Assembly: GCA_036558265.1 (NCBI GenBank)
Contig: DATBFY010000200.1
Coordinates: 1-10,874 of the forward strand
Reading direction: 5' to 3'
Source: RYN-433 sp036558265
Lineage (GTDB): Bacteria > Planctomycetota > Phycisphaerae > Tepidisphaerales > Tepidisphaeraceae
DNA: 10,874 nt
The position numbers were made by a program, and so were the translations under genes. The notes beneath the pieces are model-generated. The model was not told the origin of the DNA. It saw only the letters and a list, made by a program, of their open reading frames with translations, and made no database searches. The first letter of the stretch is position 1. Every line of letters starts with the position of its first letter. This document shows positions 1 to 6,495 of the stretch, in pieces.

Positions 1-223
1 TCCGAAATCCTGGCACATGCCAGGTGCGCACGTCCTTGAAGCGTTCGTCCTGAACCTGCTTGAGACTTCCGGCGCGGGGAAACCGCGAAATGCGTTCGAT
101 CGCTGCCTCGACCGCCAGGCCGAAACGGTCGGCAGCCTCCGGGCTCCTGGCGGCGAGGTAGTCGAGAATCTCCAGCAAATCGTCGGGGATCCAGCGGCGC
201 AGGATCACGCGAGACGAGCTCAT
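1..223 (-). CDS. ParE/RelE-family toxin of a type II toxin-antitoxin pair (partial, 3' end outside window)
   Basis: The first 74 codons are visible; the reading frame stays open to the left edge, so the C-terminus is missing. The product starts MSSSRVILRRWIPDDLLEIL and continues with a helical hairpin (LDYLAARSPEAADRFGLAVE), a segment reading ERISRFPRAGS, and then the strands FKDVRTWHVPGF. This order, two N-terminal helices, an 'isrfP..G' turn and then beta strands, is the ParE/RelE layout. Known family members inhibit DNA gyrase (ParE) or cleave mRNA on the ribosome (RelE); the visible part does not decide which. The ATG follows the antitoxin stop by only 2 bases, with an AGGGGAA ribosome-binding site inside the antitoxin's last codons, so the two should be translationally coupled. 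Family assignment is firm, target unknown. Confidence 0.85.
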   Translation of the reverse strand, partial: MSSSRVILRRWIPDDLLEILDYLAARSPEAADRFGLAVEAAIERISRFPRAGSLKQVQDERFKDVRTWHVPGFR

Positions 224-225
224 CG

Positions 226-525
226 TCAGTTCCCCTTTTGTCGCCGCTCCTGTGCCCGACGCCGCAGGTCCACCCAGAACTCCGGGGTGGCCTCGATGGT
301 TCCCTGGTCGTCATCAATACGTCGAACCAGGATCTGCTCCAATTCCTCGTCCGATCGGAAGGAGAGATGTGCGGGCGCACCCAGGTCCTCATCGAGCGCT
401 TCGGCGGCCTCTTCGCGAAGAAGGGATTGGATGAACTCTTCCACACTCGCATGACCCGAGCGGCTGGCCCGGGCCTCGAGCCTGGCGCGGATGTCGTCGG
501 GGATGTCGATGCTCAGGCGCGTCAT
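226..525 (-). CDS. Ribbon-helix-helix (CopG/ParD-like) antitoxin
   Basis: A 99-residue protein whose N-terminus (TRLSIDIPDDIRARLEARA, then SGHASVEEFIQSLLREEA) is a typical ribbon-helix-helix DNA-binding unit: one short beta strand, a helix, a glycine turn and a second helix. The acidic middle (DEDLGAPAHL, SDEELEQI) and basic end (RRRAQERRQ) are the part expected to wrap the toxin. It lies immediately upstream of the ParE/RelE-like toxin, antitoxin first as is usual, and is expected to neutralise the toxin by direct binding and to repress its own promoter. The ATG at 525 has no strong ribosome-binding site. A possible promoter with a -10 sequence very close to the ATG would give an almost leaderless message (see 526-605). 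Confidence 0.88.
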   Translation of the reverse strand: MTRLSIDIPDDIRARLEARASRSGHASVEEFIQSLLREEAAEALDEDLGAPAHLSFRSDEELEQILVRRIDDDQGTIEATPEFWVDLRRRAQERRQKGN

Positions 526-605
526 AAGTTCTACTTTTATCGTCGCCAGTGGGATTCGACAATGATTATCGCCCCCGGGATAAAAGTCGGATTCGGTTTA
601 AACCG
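526..605 (-). promoter_or_regulatory. Putative toxin-antitoxin promoter and operator region
   Basis: Just upstream of the antitoxin there is a 9-bp inverted repeat, ACTTTTATC (533-541) and GATAAAAGT (579-587), with 37 bases between the arms. A perfect 12-base palindrome, CGGTTTAAACCG, lies at 594-605. On the minus strand TTGTCG (562-557) and TAAAAG (539-534) are 17 bases apart, a plausible -35/-10 pair; the -10 overlaps the near arm of the inverted repeat. This arrangement would suit autorepression by the ribbon-helix-helix antitoxin. The repeats are seen directly; promoter and operator roles are inferred. Confidence 0.4.
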
Positions 606-709
606 TGCAGGTTAACGTCCCGATAGTTCGGTCAGCGGGCGGGCCGTGCGGGGTCGTGCGGCGCGGCGCTCGCGTTCGTGAATGGATTTCGAGCAGGGAG
701 TTGTTACAC

Positions 710-1327
710 ATGGCACAGCCGAAACAGGAAAAGCAGCAGGGGCCGAAGCCGGCGCAGGCGGCGGCGAGCGCGGAGATGTCGTTCGCCCAGGCGCTCAACG
801 AGGCCAAGGGCGTGATCCTGCAACTGTCGGGGCGCGTGAAGACCGACGCGGAGAAGATCCGCACGCAACAGCAGACGATCGTGAGCCAGTCGGCGACGAT
901 CGCGCAGCACGACATGCGCATCGAGCAGCAGGAAGTGGCGATCGCGGCGGCGGTGGACGAGGTGACGGCGCTTCAGGCGCGGGTGCGGGAGGCGGACGCC
1001 GCCCGCGAGCACGCCGAAGCGATCCTGAACCGCCAGGGCGAGAAGATCCAGTCGCTCGTGGCCGCCAACGGCGAGCTGGAGGCGCGGCTGGCGGAGCACA
1101 AGGCGCAGATCGCGCAGGTTTCGCGTGAGCGGGACGAGCTGCGGGCGCAGATGCCGACGGCGGACGACGCGGCGGCGCTGGCGTCGATGGCGGCGCTCTT
1201 GACCAAGGCGGCGCCGGCGATCGAGAAGGCGAAGCGCGCGGCGACGACGACGACGGGCGGCGCGCCGCAGATGCGGATCGCCGGCAGGGATGACGCGGGT
1301 GAAGACGCGGTGGCGGAGGCGGCGTAA
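710..1327 (+). CDS. Coiled-coil protein of unknown function
   Basis: A 205-residue protein with no recognised domain. Residues 1-22 are a basic, Gln/Pro/Ala-rich tail. Residues about 23-150 are almost uninterrupted helix with heptad-like spacing of Leu, Ile, Val and Ala and many Glu, Gln, Arg and Lys (for example QEVAIAAAVDEVTALQARV and LEARLAEHKAQIAQVSRER), that is, a long coiled coil. The tail (about 175-205) is low-complexity (AATTTTGG, then acidic). There is no signal peptide or membrane segment, so it is probably a cytoplasmic oligomer or scaffold. The ATG at 710 is preferred over the open frame upstream because GCAGGGAG (693-700) sits 9 bases before it. A clear terminator follows. Confidence 0.8.
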   Translation: MAQPKQEKQQGPKPAQAAASAEMSFAQALNEAKGVILQLSGRVKTDAEKIRTQQQTIVSQSATIAQHDMRIEQQEVAIAAAVDEVTALQARVREADAAREHAEAILNRQGEKIQSLVAANGELEARLAEHKAQIAQVSRERDELRAQMPTADDAAALASMAALLTKAAPAIEKAKRAATTTTGGAPQMRIAGRDDAGEDAVAEAA

Positions 1328-1363
1328 GACGAACGATTCATCGAACCCTTTCGTTTCCCTTGA

Positions 1364-1405
1364 GCACGGCTCGTCCCGAGGACCCCGGGATGAGCCGTGT
1401 TCGTT
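1364..1405 (+). terminator. Intrinsic terminator after the coiled-coil gene
   Basis: Arms GCACGGCTCGTCCC and GGGATGAGCCGTGT form a stem of at least 12 pairs with one G-T wobble in the core, closing a short GC-rich loop. The stem is followed on the plus strand by TCGTTTTC. It begins 37 bases after the coiled-coil stop codon. There is no T run in the other direction, so it serves the plus strand only. Confidence 0.75.
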
Positions 1406-1429
1406 TTCACGCTACCGTCGGTTGGCTTG

Positions 1430-1541
1430 GTCATCCTGAGCGCAGCGAAGGATCTATTTAGCCCGGAGCGGTGACTCGACCGGGTTTCCACTCGGGGCAA
1501 GATCCTTCGGTCATTGAAAACTCCCTCATTATCAGGATGAC
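1430..1541. repeat. Nested inverted-repeat element (dispersed-repeat type)
   Basis: GTCATCCTGA at 1430-1439 pairs perfectly with TCAGGATGAC at 1532-1541. Inside it, CGAAGGATCT at 1446-1455 pairs perfectly with AGATCCTTCG at 1500-1509. A further weak CCCGG/CCGGG pair lies near the centre. The left arm (CATCCTGAGCGCAGCGAAGG) belongs, to my recollection, to a motif scattered through intergenic regions of many bacterial genomes, often misannotated as peptides containing 'SFAALRMT'; the minus-strand shadow frame here carries exactly that string. The right arm has extra bases (1510-1531), so this copy is degenerate. It sits between two convergent genes, where such elements are tolerated. No transposase is present. 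Confidence 0.7.
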
Positions 1542-1564
1542 GAGCTCGCGCGTGCGATCCGCAT

Positions 1565-3010
1565 TCAATCCCGCGCCAGGCGCGCGAGGGCGGCAACCGC
1601 CGGCGGCGAGGCGCCCATGCAGGGCTTGCCGTCGCGGATGCAGGAAGCCAGGATGGCGGCGGCGGTGCGGTCGATGGCAGCTTGCAGTCTGGAATCGGCG
1701 GCGGGGTTGAGTTTCTGCTCGGACAGCAGGACGGGCAGCGCGTAACCGGTGTTGGTGACGCCGAGGCGGTCGAACTCGTCGAGGAGGGACTTGACCCCGG
1801 CGGCGGTGCTCTCCTTGAGGACGTCGCGCCGGTCGGCGTAATCGTCCGGGCAGACCAGGGCCAGCGTTGCGATGCCGCGCAGGATGATCACGTGGTAGGC
1901 GGTGCGGGCGTTGTGAGGGTCGATCCAGCGGCCGTTGTCGACCTGGGCGGGGGCGAGGCCCAGGTCCCACTTGGCGAGGGCGGCGTCGAGGTACTTGCGG
2001 TTCTTGGTGGCGCGGAACGCCTCGGCGAGCAGGTAGACCGAGATCGCGTTGTACGTGAAATTGTGGACGCAGGGTTGAGCGATCGCCCAGTCGGCGGCCT
2101 TGAGGCCGGCGGTGGTCCAGTCGGCGTTGGCGTAGGTCACCCCGGCCTGGAGCAGCGCGGCGCCGGCCTCGCCGGTGTCGAACTGGCTGCCGCCGTCGTC
2201 GGCGACGGAGACGACCCAGCGAGCCTGTCCCTTGGTGTCCTTGTTCTTCGGATCGGGGAAGGGCATGTGGCCGGGCGGTTGCTGGAGCGCGGTCATGAGA
2301 AAACAGGCGCCGGCGACGAGCTGGTCGAGGTGGGGGAGCTGATCGGGGCGGTGCGCCTGGATCGCCGGCCGGATCTCGCAGCAGGCGGCGACCAGCTCGG
2401 CGTAGAAGCGGACGAAGTTGTCGCCCACGGGTCGGCCCGACGCGACCAGGGAGAGCTGCGCCTTGTCCTGATCGAGGGCGGCGAGGAAGAGTTCGACCGC
2501 CTGTCGCTGCGCGATCGCGCCACGGGGCGCGTCGCGGCGCCCCGGGCAGAGGGTTTCGGGTACGCCGGCCTGATCACCCAGAACCTGGCGCATCTGTCGG
2601 ATGACCTGGCGGGTGGCGTCCCGGTTCGCTGCGCGCAGGGCCTGATCGAGCGCGTCGCGCAATCGATTCACCTGGTCGGCCATCGCGGCGGTCGGATGGT
2701 AGATGGGGAGGCCGGCCATCGATCGGCCACCGGGATCGAGGCCGGCGGCGGTTTCGGCGTCACGGATGCACCGTTCGGCGGCGGCGGACCTGCCGTGGGC
2801 GATGAGGTCCTTGGCGCGGCGGGCGCAGTCTTTGACCTTTGCTGTGGCCTGGGCATCCGCGCGCTGGCGCGCGACCTGGTTGGCGATGCCGAGGCGCACC
2901 TGGGCGTCGGGCCAGGTGAGGGGCGGTTCGGCGACTGCGGGTAAGGCGGTGCAAAGTGACAGGAGGGCCGCCCCGGTCCATCGCAACGAGATGTTGGGCG
3001 CGCGATTCAC
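1565..3010 (-). CDS. Secreted protein of unknown function, probable all-alpha toroid fold
   Basis: A 481-residue protein. Residues 1-27 are a signal peptide (basic start, hydrophobic core GAALLSLCTALPAVA, predicted cut after AVA), so it is exported. The mature part is almost entirely helical. Residues about 195-460 show successive helix pairs with aromatic and acidic loops: GQARWVVSVADDGGSQFDTG (261-280), NFTYNAISVYLLAEAF (317-332), NGRWIDPHNARTAYHVIIL (359-377), NTGYALPVLL (420-429). Repeated helical hairpins with such loops recall the alpha/alpha-toroid proteins (glycoside hydrolase, polysaccharide lyase and cyclase-like folds), but I see no motif that fixes a family or catalysis. The GTG start at 3010 is chosen because the signal peptide begins there; the ribosome-binding site is weak. 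It converges with the coiled-coil gene and diverges from the pseudopilin gene. Confidence 0.82.
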   Translation of the reverse strand: MNRAPNISLRWTGAALLSLCTALPAVAEPPLTWPDAQVRLGIANQVARQRADAQATAKVKDCARRAKDLIAHGRSAAAERCIRDAETAAGLDPGGRSMAGLPIYHPTAAMADQVNRLRDALDQALRAANRDATRQVIRQMRQVLGDQAGVPETLCPGRRDAPRGAIAQRQAVELFLAALDQDKAQLSLVASGRPVGDNFVRFYAELVAACCEIRPAIQAHRPDQLPHLDQLVAGACFLMTALQQPPGHMPFPDPKNKDTKGQARWVVSVADDGGSQFDTGEAGAALLQAGVTYANADWTTAGLKAADWAIAQPCVHNFTYNAISVYLLAEAFRATKNRKYLDAALAKWDLGLAPAQVDNGRWIDPHNARTAYHVIILRGIATLALVCPDDYADRRDVLKESTAAGVKSLLDEFDRLGVTNTGYALPVLLSEQKLNPAADSRLQAAIDRTAAAILASCIRDGKPCMGASPPAVAALARLARD

Positions 3011-3255
3011 GGTGGTGTCCGATAGTTTCGTCGCCGGCGAGGTTGCGCGGCGCGATGATGGTTGTATCGGTCAGATCGTCCCCCGATTTGCGGCACATGG
3101 ATTCCCCGATGCGCTTTTGCGGCAGGAGGAGTCCGATAACAGGGGCCGAGTCACTGGACGAGATCAAACGGGGGGCGGTAAGCTGGGCGCGCGACATCTC
3201 TCGCTCTCGTTCGGCTCGTACACGTCTGGTCAGGCCCTTTGCGCGAGGATTGGCC

Positions 3256-3882
3256 GTGCGTCGCACAACGAATCATCGAGATCCGTCCGCGTTCACGCTG
3301 GTCGAGTTGCTGGTCGTGATCGGCATCATCGCGCTGTTGATCGCGATCCTGATGCCGGCGTTGTCGCGGGCGCGGTCGCAGGCCAAGGCCACGCAGTGCA
3401 TGTCGAACCTGCGCCAGATCGGGCAGCAGATGCTGGTCTACGCCCACTTCAACCGCGGTTGGCTCTTTCCGGACGACATGGGCTCGGACAAGGCGCCGGA
3501 CAAGCGCTGGACGATGGTGGTGTTCGTCCCCGCGCGGTACGACCCGCCGGAGATGGTTTGCCCCACCGACGTGCAGCCGAAGTACGAGCACTCGTACATC
3601 CTCAACTCGTACCTCGTGAAGCGCAAGATCCGGTACTCGACCCGGGTGAAGGATCGCCACTCGTCGGACGTGGTCGTCATGGGCGAAAAGCGCGAGGGCG
3701 AGACGGACTATTACATGAACGGCACGTCGGCCGGGAGCGATGATTACAAGCGGCTGGTGGACGAGGCCAAGCACGGCAAGTCGTACGGTTCGAACTACCT
3801 GCACCTGGACATGAGCGTGGGGCACGTCAAGCCAGTGCTATTCCCGGGCAATCTCGACCCGTGGGACGCGGCGCCGCAGTGA
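3256..3882 (+). CDS. Type II secretion/DUF1559-like pseudopilin (planctomycete type)
   Basis: A 208-residue protein with a class III prepilin leader: a short basic stretch (MRRTTNHRDPSA), then FTLVELLVVIGIIALLIAIL. Prepilin peptidase should cut between Ala12 and Phe13, leaving the conserved Glu at mature position 5 (Glu17). The hydrophobic helix (13-35) anchors it and packs into pseudopili. The helix exit (SRARSQAKATQCMSNLRQIG) is typical of the large planctomycete family of G-like pseudopilins. The globular part ends YLHLDMSVGHVKPV, where relatives usually have an H..x-DG-H type motif; the DG is absent here. The GTG at 3256 has GAGG at 3244-3247. Upstream in-frame starts would add a ~100-residue tail before the prepilin leader, contrary to the family. 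No secretion ATPase, secretin or peptidase gene is nearby. Confidence 0.87.
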   Translation: MRRTTNHRDPSAFTLVELLVVIGIIALLIAILMPALSRARSQAKATQCMSNLRQIGQQMLVYAHFNRGWLFPDDMGSDKAPDKRWTMVVFVPARYDPPEMVCPTDVQPKYEHSYILNSYLVKRKIRYSTRVKDRHSSDVVVMGEKREGETDYYMNGTSAGSDDYKRLVDEAKHGKSYGSNYLHLDMSVGHVKPVLFPGNLDPWDAAPQ

Positions 3883-4135
3883 TCGGCCGACTCCTAGCTT
3901 CCTTAAGTCAACGCTTGAACTGATCCGCAGCCGCGCGGCTCGCGAGTGGTGGCGGTTCGCGCGCCGGGTATGCCCTGTTCAGGGCTTGCAATGCTGGACG
4001 GACTGGATCGTCGGGTGGGTGCGGCAATGACCGCGGCAGAACGGGGCGCGTGATCCAAGTCCCTCCGATTTCACGCCGCTCGAGTGTTCGATGCGGCCGG
4101 AGGGCCCGGCGATAGAGAGGCGTCGCTGGGTACAT
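3883..4135 (+). ncRNA. Hairpin-rich intergenic stretch; candidate structured RNA or long 3' UTR
   Basis: No protein gene is apparent. The stretch contains a 12-base palindrome AGCCGCGCGGCT (3929-3940) and a hairpin GCCCT-GTTC-AGGGC (3972-3985). A 10-bp long-range stem pairs GGACTGGATC (4000-4009) with GATCC-A-AGTCC (4052-4062, one bulged A) and encloses GCGG-CAATGA-CCGC (4021-4034). A further stem-loop (4061-4104) is built from CCCTCCG/CGGAGGG with inner GCCGC-TCGA/TCGA-GCGGC, whose outer arm overlaps the previous stem by two bases, so the two may alternate. It runs into a perfect terminator. I do not recognise 6S, SRP, tmRNA or RNase P signatures. It may be an independent small RNA, a regulatory leader ended by attenuation, or the pseudopilin 3' UTR. 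Confidence 0.35.
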
Positions 4136-4172
4136 CGCACGGGCGGACCGAATGGTCCGCCCGTGCGTTTTT
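4136..4172 (+). terminator. Strong intrinsic terminator (perfect 14-bp stem plus T5)
   Basis: CGCACGGGCGGACC (4136-4149), loop GAAT (4150-4153), GGTCCGCCCGTGCG (4154-4167), then TTTTT (4168-4172). The stem is perfect. It lies 253 bases after the pseudopilin stop, unusually far for that gene, which is why a separate transcript is considered. Confidence 0.9.
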
Positions 4173-4379
4173 GCGCGGCCTGCGGGCGGGCAGACGAACG
4201 CGAGGTCGGGAACGGGGCTGTCGCGCTGGCTGAAAATGGGGTGAATCCTTTACGCAAGATCTGTAAAATGTCAGTCGTCCGTGATCGGGCGGAGCCGTCG
4301 GGTCGTCCGGGGCGCGGGCATTCACGTCGTGTTTGTTCACCGGGGGGGATCGAAATGGCTCGGTGCAGGTGGAGGTGTG
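4173..4379 (+). promoter_or_regulatory. Leader region of the 159-residue gene with a possible promoter
   Basis: No gene is seen. TAAAAT at 4264-4269 is a good -10 candidate with a poor -35 (GTGAAT, 4241-4246) 17 bases upstream. The surrounding bases (4231-4270) are distinctly more AT-rich than the flanks. Ribosome-binding sequence GGTGGAGG lies at 4369-4375. The promoter is inferred from sequence alone. Confidence 0.3.
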
Positions 4380-4859
4380 ATGCCGCAGCGCGTCTTTCCG
4401 CCCATGCCGGAAATCGGTCATCCCGAGACCTACTACGCCAAGATGGTCCACCGGGCCGATAAGGCCGCCGACACCTTCGCCCACGAGGCGTACAAGGTGG
4501 GGCAGTACGTCACGCTGGCCATGGACCCTCACCTGACGTGGGACCAGAAGCTGAAATACGTGACCCACGCTCTGAAACGGCACTGCCAGCCGCCGCCGTT
4601 CCCGGACGACGAGGTGTGGATGTTCTACCGACAACTCGCCGACCTTGTCCGCCAGCATGCGGGTCAGGAAGCCCTGCGGATCGCGAGCCTGGAAGACGAT
4701 CTTTACGCGGCGCGGCTGTCCATGGGACAGAACCGCGACAAGATTGCCGAAGATGCGGAGATCTTTTTCGGCAGGCTTGTCCCCTGCGAGCAGACACCCG
4801 CCTGGTTCAACGAAGAGGACTACCAGCAGCTCCGACTGATCCGCGATCAGTGGATTTAG
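4380..4859 (+). CDS. Uncharacterised 159-residue protein
   Basis: I do not recognise the family. The protein is soluble, without a signal peptide or membrane segment, and is rich in aromatic residues and His. Visible parts are: a Pro-rich start (PQRVFPPMPEIGHPETYYAK), helices with ADKAADTFAHEAYKVGQYV, the stretch DPHLTWDQKLKYVTHALKRH, a loop CQPPPFPDDEVWMFYRQL, and a charged helical C-terminal half ending QLRLIRDQWI. The ATG at 4380 is preceded by AGGTGGAGG with a short 4-base gap. An upstream in-frame GTG (4281) is less likely because it would add a Gly/Arg-rich stretch. It precedes aat in the same direction with a 145-base gap, so joint transcription is possible but not shown. Confidence 0.75.
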   Translation: MPQRVFPPMPEIGHPETYYAKMVHRADKAADTFAHEAYKVGQYVTLAMDPHLTWDQKLKYVTHALKRHCQPPPFPDDEVWMFYRQLADLVRQHAGQEALRIASLEDDLYAARLSMGQNRDKIAEDAEIFFGRLVPCEQTPAWFNEEDYQQLRLIRDQWI

Positions 4860-5004
4860 ACCTCGGGCGCCGGTATAGGTGATCTACCCACAGTCGCGAT
4901 CTGCGGTCGCGGTTACGATTGCGCGCTCCTTCGCGCCAGCGGGCGCGGCGTTTGATCGCCCGGACGCGGATTGCCGATGCTGGTGGGGTAGGAGGAGCGC
5001 CCTA

Positions 5005-5811
5005 ATGTTGTTCTGGCTGTCGCGGGCCGTGTCCGATAACCCCCTGCACATGCTCTGGCATTACGCCCATGGGCGGATGCCGGACTGGGCGAACGGCAGC
5101 GACGGTGCGGTCGCCTGGATCAAGCGCGAGCACCGCGGCATCCAGTGGCTGGACAAGATTCACCTGCCCAAGAAGTCCCAGCACCTCAAGTACATCCTCC
5201 AGCCCAAGTTCACGATCAAGAGCGATACGGCATTTGAGCAGGTGGTGCGCGCCTGCGCGGATTTGAAGCGCGAGGGGAAGACCTGGATCCGCGAGGAACT
5301 GTTTCGGGCCTATTGCGCACTGCACCGGATGGGGTTTGCCCACAGTTTTGAGGCGTGGGACGGCGACAAGCTGGTCGCGGGCGCGTTCGGGCTGCAGGTG
5401 GGGGCAATCATGACGATCGATTCGGTGTTCCATCATGTGAGCAATGCGGGGATGGCGGTTTACGGCCAGACGCTGCTCCGCCTGCGCGACCGGGGGTTCA
5501 AGCTGGTGGACGTGAATTACGTTTCCGGGCCGTTCGCGCGGTTCGGTGAAGAGTGGGTGCCGCAGTGGCGGTTCGAAGAGTTGTTGCGCGAGCTGATGAG
5601 CCAGCACCCGACCCTGGCGGACGACAAGCCCGCCCCGCGGTTGCCGGCCGGTGTTTCGCGGATGCTGCCGGTGTCGCGGATGATCGAGAGGATCGTGGGG
5701 AAATTCCGCAGTCCGTATACGAAGTCAACCTCCGTTGCGAACAAAGGCGAGGACCGGGTGGAAACGGACGGCGCCAAGCCGCAGGCGGCGCAACATGCCG
5801 CGGTCGATTGA
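5005..5811 (+). CDS. aat: Leucyl/phenylalanyl-tRNA-protein transferase (Aat), divergent
   Basis: Aat moves Leu or Phe from aminoacyl-tRNA to proteins with N-terminal Arg or Lys, marking them for ClpS/ClpAP in the N-degron pathway; it is cytoplasmic. Family features seen in this 268-residue protein: AFEQVVRACAD (76-86), TWI (93-95), AYCALHRMGFAHSFEAWDGDKLVAGAFG (split across 102-129), IDSVF (138-142), FKLVDVN (165-171) and ARFGEEWVPQWRFEELL (178-194). Compared with E. coli Aat as I remember it, Glu156 becomes Asp139, Gln188 becomes Asn171, Asp186 is kept as Asp169, and the WWSPDPR motif is lost (IQWLDKIHL). Residues from about 200 on are a low-complexity tail absent from the ~230-residue relatives. 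The start is the ATG with GGAGGAG (4991-4997) 7 bases upstream. PilZ follows after 35 bases, probably in one operon. Family firm, activity uncertain. Confidence 0.85.
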   Translation: MLFWLSRAVSDNPLHMLWHYAHGRMPDWANGSDGAVAWIKREHRGIQWLDKIHLPKKSQHLKYILQPKFTIKSDTAFEQVVRACADLKREGKTWIREELFRAYCALHRMGFAHSFEAWDGDKLVAGAFGLQVGAIMTIDSVFHHVSNAGMAVYGQTLLRLRDRGFKLVDVNYVSGPFARFGEEWVPQWRFEELLRELMSQHPTLADDKPAPRLPAGVSRMLPVSRMIERIVGKFRSPYTKSTSVANKGEDRVETDGAKPQAAQHAAVD

Positions 5812-5846
5812 AGGATTCGCAAAATCCCGGTCGATAGATAATCAAC

Positions 5847-6233
5847 ATGAACGACCATTCGGCCGCACCGGGGGGTGCCGGCATTTCGTCCGCGACCACG
5901 ACGACGACGCCCACGCCGATCTCACAGCCGTCGCAGCCGATCACGATCGATCGCGATCGTCGCCGTGAGAACCGCAAGCCCGTGCAGAGCAAGGCGACGC
6001 TCACGGTGCTGGACGGGCCGGCGGCGAACCAGTCCTACGAAGTGCTGACGCGCGACCTGTCGCTCAGCGGGATCTCGTTCCTGCTGCGCGAGGCGCTGTC
6101 GGTCGGTCAGACCTGCCGGATCGAGTTTCAGACGCCCGGGGGCGTGACGTCGCACCTGTGCGAGGTGGTCCGCGCCCGCCCGGTGAGCAACGGCCGGCAC
6201 GAGATGGCCGTGCAGTTCCGGGGACGGGCGTAG
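5847..6233 (+). CDS. PilZ-domain protein (putative cyclic-di-GMP receptor)
   Basis: A 128-residue protein. Residues 1-34 are a low-complexity Thr/Ser/Pro linker. The PilZ barrel follows with both c-di-GMP motifs: R39-R40-E41-N42-R43 (RxxxR) and D70-L-S-L-S-G75 (DxSxxG), about 30 residues apart as expected, then the strands CRIEFQTPGG and EVVRARPVSNGRHEMAVQF. PilZ proteins bind cyclic di-GMP and alter partners controlling motility, surface polysaccharides or transcription; no partner domain is present, so this acts as a single-domain adaptor. It begins 35 bases after aat in the same direction, suggesting co-transcription. The ribosome-binding site is weak. Confidence 0.88.
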   Translation: MNDHSAAPGGAGISSATTTTTPTPISQPSQPITIDRDRRRENRKPVQSKATLTVLDGPAANQSYEVLTRDLSLSGISFLLREALSVGQTCRIEFQTPGGVTSHLCEVVRARPVSNGRHEMAVQFRGRA

Positions 6234-6407
6234 CTCGCTCCCCGAGGCGCGTAGGCAGTTTCCCCACCCGCGCGCGTAAGCGTCCAAACGCATTCCTTAC
6301 AATCGGTTAGCGTTGTATTGGGTTTGGTGACGATCTTCACATCGCGGGGGCAAAACTCTCGGGCCGCGCGAACATTCGGCGGCCGACGAACATAGGCAAT
6401 GTTTGAG

Positions 6408-6430
6408 GAAGCGCCCGAACGGGGTGCTTC
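6408..6430 (+). promoter_or_regulatory. Stem-loop in the leader of the Phd-like gene
   Basis: GAAGCGCCC (6408-6416) pairs with GGGTGCTTC (6422-6430), nine pairs with one G-T wobble, around loop GAACG. No T run follows, so it is not an intrinsic terminator. It lies 65 bases before the Phd-like start; a role in message stability or as a binding site is only a guess. The rest of 6234-6495 shows no gene and no convincing promoter. Confidence 0.3.
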
Positions 6431-6495
6431 GGCCGCCGCGCCAATTTGCGACACACGCGTCCGGGAAGACGACGATTGTCGCGGGAGAAGTCTCT

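Noticed and set aside
605..709. Upstream start for the coiled-coil protein
   Set aside because: It has no good ribosome-binding site, whereas the ATG at 710 does, and the added residues are not helical.
973..1596. 207-codon minus-strand frame opposite the coiled-coil gene containing SFAALRMT
   Set aside because: The string comes from the 1430-1541 repeat, a known source of false proteins, and the rest is antisense to the coiled-coil gene.
1682..2944. 420-codon open frame on the plus strand, opposite the secreted helical protein
   Set aside because: It is the antisense of the 481-residue gene, which has a signal peptide and normal composition. The plus-strand translation is a Gly/Val/Asp/Glu-rich shadow typical of high-GC DNA.
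2956..3255. Upstream start for the pseudopilin, adding 100 residues
   Set aside because: It would place a long Arg/Ser-rich tail before a prepilin leader, contrary to the family, and would overlap the divergent gene's signal peptide.
2703..3743. 346-codon plus-strand frame overlapping the pseudopilin in another frame
   Set aside because: It overlaps two better-supported genes and its translation is Arg/Ala/Gly-rich without domains.
3920..4135. Identification of the hairpin region as 6S RNA, SRP RNA or RNase P RNA
   Set aside because: The conserved sequence signatures of these RNAs were looked for and not seen.
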